From Planctomycetes bacterium syqfu (GTDB taxonomy: Bacteria; Planctomycetota; Phycisphaerae; Phycisphaerales; Phycisphaeraceae), in NCBI GenBank assembly GCA_020974905.1, contig CP087563.1, positions 3,472,001 through 3,536,000 on the forward strand: a stretch of 64,000 nucleotides of DNA. The letters run 5' to 3'. A program made the translations under genes and the position numbers. Numbering within the stretch: position 1 is the stretch's first letter; every line of letters starts with the position of its first letter. Of the stretch, positions 60,713-64,000 are shown piece after piece. Below the pieces are notes generated by a model. That model made no database searches and was not told the DNA's origin. It was given only the letters and a program-made list of their open reading frames with translations.

Positions 60713-61792
60713 ATGCAAACTTCCGAAAAAATCATGCGTGACGTCACGGCTTTCTGGCAATCCGGGCAGATGCACGGCGAGAGTATTCTCCCGATCCGAT
60801 CCCAGACCGATGCGGGAACCACCGTCAAACTGGCGTTTGTCCCAAGCGATTTACCGCGACTGGTGAAATGTGATTTAACGCAGACCTTTGAACCGGGCAT
60901 AGATTTTTGCTGGGAACCGGGAAGCGACGAGATCAACATTCCTGCTGACTCGCGGATTGCCGTGGTCAATGAATCGGATCTCTACCGCCCTGCGCATTCA
61001 CAGCAACATGGCAAGTGTCGCGACATGGACCGTGACATTTTCTTTGGTGCCAAGGGTCAATACCGCGACATGCAGACCGCGGTGAGCTATGCCTTTGATG
61101 TGGACCAATGGAAGCTTGCAAAGACCATGCAACCGACGGGCACGCTGCCGAACACCACCGCCAAACTCAAGGCTGGTGATCCGATCAATCTCGTCTTCAT
61201 GGGGGACAGCATCACCACCGGATGTGATGCCAGTGGCAAGTACAATGTCGCCCCCAATGCACCGGGATATGCTGATTTACTCACGGATGCGATGAGCAAA
61301 CAATTTAGCTGCAAAGTCGATGCGCAGAACCTTGCAGTCGGCGGCAAAACGTCCGACTGGGGACTGGAGCAAACCGAGAAGATCAATGCTCAAACCCCCG
61401 ATCTCGTCGTCCTTGCCTTTGGCATGAATGACGCTTCGCATCAAACGAGCGCCTTGAAATTCCAGGGTAATATCAGCCAGATGATCGCGAGTATCAAATC
61501 CCAATGCCCTGCCTGTGAGTTCATACTCGTTGCGACGATGACCGCCAATGCGCAGTGGGAACATGCCAGCCCCGAGCTTTATCCGCAATACCGTGAGGTG
61601 CTTTCGCTGCTTCAAGGTACGGGTATCATCATGGCTGATGTCTACAGTCTCTGGGACGAGATGGTGATGCGCAAAGGTTACCTGTCTTTTACCGCCAATG
61701 GGCTCAATCACCCCAATGACTTTGGGCATCGACTTTATGCTCAAACGCTTTGGGCCTCACTGCTGCACACCGTCGGTGTTCAAAGCATGTGA
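60713..61792 (+). CDS. SGNH/GDSL hydrolase, probable carbohydrate esterase
   Basis: A 359-residue two-domain esterase. A beta-sandwich (about 1-150) precedes an SGNH hydrolase domain (about 155-355), as in CE2-like acetyl-xylan esterases. Motif blocks are complete: block I GDSIT with Ser, block II NLAVGGKTS with Gly, block III GMND with Asn, and block V NHPND with Asp and His. No signal peptide is seen, so it would deacetylate oligosaccharides in the cytoplasm. A second ATG at 60734 is possible; neither has a strong Shine-Dalgarno sequence. It is divergent from the GH31/GH36-like gene and convergent with the GH78 gene. Removal of acetyl groups from xylan- or rhamnan-derived sugars is likely but inferred. 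Confidence 0.85.
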   Translation: MQTSEKIMRDVTAFWQSGQMHGESILPIRSQTDAGTTVKLAFVPSDLPRLVKCDLTQTFEPGIDFCWEPGSDEINIPADSRIAVVNESDLYRPAHSQQHGKCRDMDRDIFFGAKGQYRDMQTAVSYAFDVDQWKLAKTMQPTGTLPNTTAKLKAGDPINLVFMGDSITTGCDASGKYNVAPNAPGYADLLTDAMSKQFSCKVDAQNLAVGGKTSDWGLEQTEKINAQTPDLVVLAFGMNDASHQTSALKFQGNISQMIASIKSQCPACEFILVATMTANAQWEHASPELYPQYREVLSLLQGTGIIMADVYSLWDEMVMRKGYLSFTANGLNHPNDFGHRLYAQTLWASLLHTVGVQSM

Positions 61793-61805
61793 TCAATCAA
61801 CGCAA

Positions 61806-63548
61806 TCAGACATATTGAATTTGCGTGTGCTCGGCGGTGGCGTCATCCATCTCCAGTGTGATCGCATGCGGGCAGGTGATCTGGTAGTCGTGTTTACCAT
61901 CAGCCGCCAACAGTGCCGTAACAAAAATCGGACCATGGGGTGTGGGCAATTTCAGTGATGCATTTTGCAAGGTCGCAGGCTGCGGCGCAAAGCGGACTTT
62001 CTGCCAACCGGGTTTGGTGACTTGGATCCCCATGAGTTTGCGCGTGATGATGTTCAGCGGTGATGTCGCCCATGCATGATTCCAGTCGAGATTGTTCTTG
62101 TACCGATGTGCCCAGGCTTCAAGCGTCATCGTTGAGCCTTGCTCGATCAGTGATACCAACTGCGGTCATCTTTGAGCCTTGCTCAGTTTCAGAGCATGCT
62201 CAGCGCTACCTGCATCGTACAAGGCTTCGAGCAGGTATTGGCTGCCGTACACACTGCATGCCATGCCACGGGATTCGACGAACTGGCGTACGGTTTGTTT
62301 GCGGTCATCAGGCACCATCCCAAAGGCAAGCGGGAACATGTTTGAATGCAATGAACGATGCGTTGAACCTTCACCATCGACATACAAACCGGTATTGGTG
62401 TCAAAGAGTTTTTCGTTCATGGCAACGCGGACTTTTTCAGCCTGCTCATCAAACTCGATAATCTCACCGTCGTGCCCCAACGCTGCAGCGATCCTGGCCA
62501 TGCATTTACACGCCTGATAATGCAGTGCGTTGACCACCGTATTGATCGGCATCATTTCATGATTGTCACGCTCACCGGTCCCGCCTTCCGTGAAACTTCC
62601 GGGAGGCCAATCGACAAGGTCCATCAGGCCGCGTTCTTCGAGATAGCGTTCGTGATACAGATGCAGACGCTCTTCAAGTGTCGCAGGGCGATTGGCTTTA
62701 TCCGTGCAGATCAAACCGTCCTCGCGCGCCAACTCAATCAACGTCTTGGCACGCAGGTCCTGGTAAAAACAGGCGATTGACGATTGCTGACCGGTGTACA
62801 GATAATCCGCCCATGCCATGAAAACACTGTGCAGATTCCAATCCGCAAACCACGTCGGATACTGCATCAGATATTCCGTGCTGTAGCGCGCGATCTGCAC
62901 CGCATTGGCAAAATCGACTGCATAATGGCTGAGCTGATTGATGTAGGCATCGCCTTCATACGGGATGCGCTCGCGATCACCATCCACATACACGCCACAG
63001 AACGTGGTCGCCTTGATGGTGTGCTTACACAAATCCCACACCGCGTTAAGCGTGTCATCCGACGAGGTGAAGTCGGCAGCGGCATCGTCAAAGGCAACAT
63101 GCGCAGCGATCATCTCCAATGATGAATCATCCACCGTAAAACCGACACCAGCAATCTGACAGTACCGCATGGGCAGTACTTCGCCAACATCCGTTGGCAT
63201 GGGGATACCGGCAACGTTGGTGTTGCGTTCATCAGGCGGGATCACAACCTGATAGCTATGCGTCCCCTGCTGCAATGACACGTCAATACTCCGGTAACGA
63301 ACCGTCCCCGGCGGGTCCGTATCAATGCAATCATCCGATGAAAGTTTCTCGCCCAGTTCAACCCTGGCAACGGTGGACGCAGCGTCACAGGTCGCTGTAA
63401 ACCGCACCGTCGCAAACATCGCTTTGCCAAAGTCCGCAAAGAGCACACCGTCAACACGATGCAAAAACCGTGTTGGCTTGATGCAAGACGTGACAACCGT
63501 CGGACGCTCAACGGTAAACCGGCCGGATTGATTTTCAGCAGTGGACAT
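61806..63548 (-). pseudogene. Alpha-L-rhamnosidase-like GH78 enzyme, frameshifted (two compensating indels)
   Basis: The two reading frames 62166-63548 and 61806-62159 are parts of one GH78-type protein of about 580 residues, separated by an in-frame TGA at 62166-62168. The first part has a beta-sandwich and the start of the (alpha/alpha)6 barrel with DGDRERIPYEGDA, the family's D-x-x-R-E-R motif, and DWNLHSV. The second has GSTMTLEAW, LDWNHAW and the C-terminal beta domain. Around the break, the third frame spells DDRSWYH, the expected GH78 sequence. A surplus A in the T-run at 62171-62173 and a missing base near 62150 restore it. The gene was therefore either hit by two single-base changes or contains two sequence errors. 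The ATG at 63548 is the likely start. No signal peptide. Confidence 0.82.
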
Positions 63549-63560
63549 GAGAAGACTCAA

Positions 63561-63844
63561 CAGGACAAAGTGGACACCGCAGGATTAAACGCGAGGATGG
63601 GACATTTGTCAAAATCTCATGTCCAAACCATGTCAAACATCGGTTGATGCAAGTGATGCAAAAGCCAAGGGCCATAAACCACATGCGATGCCCAAATCAA
63701 ACCTGCGATAACCGGTCTCGATCCAATCGCGCCGGTACGGATCTCATTTATCCAATCCAGTCCGTGCAATGAGGACCATTGATCATTTTCGGCCTGGTAA
63801 CAATTGACCTTGACGGGCCATTTTCTTTGTGTACTGTATACAGT
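63561..63844. other. Intergenic region, nothing recognised apart from the promoter near 63804-63844
   Basis: No coding sequence of note. At its right end, TTGACC (63804) and TTGACG (63810) precede a TGTATA box at 63835, which overlaps the palindrome before the GntR gene. Confidence 0.4.
63833..63844. promoter_or_regulatory. Operator-like palindrome touching the start codon of a GntR gene
   Basis: ACTGTATACAGT, a perfect 12-bp palindrome that ends at the base before the ATG. It overlaps the probable -10 box, so a bound GntR dimer would block its own transcription. Confidence 0.6.
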
Positions 63845-64000
63845 ATGCAAAATACACTTGAACGGCGATGTCTGGCGGACCAGGTTTACGATGTGATTCG
63901 GATGGGGATTCTTTCCGGGGATTACCTGCCGGGGACGCGACTGGTTGAAGAAGACCTGGTTGCAACGTTGGGGGTCAGTCGGACACCGGTGCGCGAAGCT
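63845..64000 (+). CDS. GntR family regulator, N-terminal part (runs off the window)
   Basis: The first 52 residues of a GntR regulator: a winged helix with DQVYDVIRMGILSGDYLPGTRL, then EEDLVATLGVSRTPVREA, as in FadR/FCD proteins. There is no Shine-Dalgarno sequence, and the -10 box lies only a few bases before the ATG, so the transcript may be leaderless. The rest is outside the window. It is divergent from the GH78 gene and may regulate it. Confidence 0.88.
   Translation, partial: MQNTLERRCLADQVYDVIRMGILSGDYLPGTRLVEEDLVATLGVSRTPVREA

Noticed and set aside
62166-62168. In-frame TGA in the GH78 gene read as tryptophan (alternative genetic code)
   Set aside because: TGA is used as the normal stop in other genes here, such as the glycosyltransferase and the LacI gene at 39907. 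The expected Trp is found in another frame (DDRSWYH), so indels explain the case better.
1-64000. CRISPR arrays, integrases, phage or toxin-antitoxin genes
   Set aside because: Looked for regularly spaced direct repeats and for typical motifs; none seen. The repeats present are dispersed and palindromic.

Overview
The window looks like a chromosomal segment of a marine, polysaccharide-degrading planctomycete, most likely a member of the Phycisphaerae. The main reasons are four prepilin-like proteins with the LPALGKAR-type N-terminus and a C-terminal H-x(8-10)-DG motif, three sulfatases, many secreted glycoside hydrolases, and one local regulator per gene group. This is inference from gene content; the window has no rRNA and no complete tRNA. 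The genetic code is the standard bacterial one, and TGA, TAA and TAG are all used as stops.

Layout. 1-5 kb: end of a glycosyltransferase, a MalK/UgpC-type ABC ATPase without permeases, an IscX-like protein, a secreted protein of unknown function. 3.9-9.3 kb: a GntR-LacI hybrid regulator, divergent from a prepilin-like gene and a large GH42-like enzyme. 9.5-20.9 kb: a housekeeping and signalling block with dnaN, two related membrane proteins, a RegA/PrrA-type response regulator, a nucleoside hydrolase, a TMEM43-family protein, an RNase Z-like hydrolase, a histidine kinase with a degenerate receiver, a RegB/PrrB-type redox kinase and an M50-like protease. 21-41 kb: LacI, prepilin-like, GH10 xylanase and GH36; then an alcohol dehydrogenase, an aldo/keto reductase, AraC and a second GH10; then LacI, prepilin-like, a BNR/sialidase-like protein, a beta-helix protein and a GH39/GH5-like enzyme. 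41-46 kb: a GntR, DHDPS-family aldolase and sulfatase operon, with a divergent second sulfatase. 46.4-50.8 kb: an RND efflux pair. 50.9-55.3 kb: GntR-LacI hybrid, prepilin-like and a LamG/beta-helix protein. 55.6-64 kb: AraC and a divergent third sulfatase, GntR, a GH31/GH36-like enzyme, an SGNH esterase, a frameshifted GH78 rhamnosidase, and the start of another GntR.

How it fits together. Secreted xylanases, the GH42- and GH39-like enzymes and beta-helix proteins would cut polymers outside the cytoplasm. The sulfatases, GH36, GH31-like, GH78 and esterase have no visible signal peptide and would act on imported oligosaccharides; the ADH, AKR and aldolase could process the sugars. No SusCD or sugar permease is present.

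The most striking pattern is that all four prepilin-like genes sit beside a regulator with a LacI-type sugar-binding domain and directly upstream of secreted or sugar-active enzymes. A second pattern is a set of dispersed palindromic repeats: a MITE-like family with six copies, a short REP-like family, a 137-bp element with terminal inverted repeats, and several perfect operator-like palindromes next to regulators.
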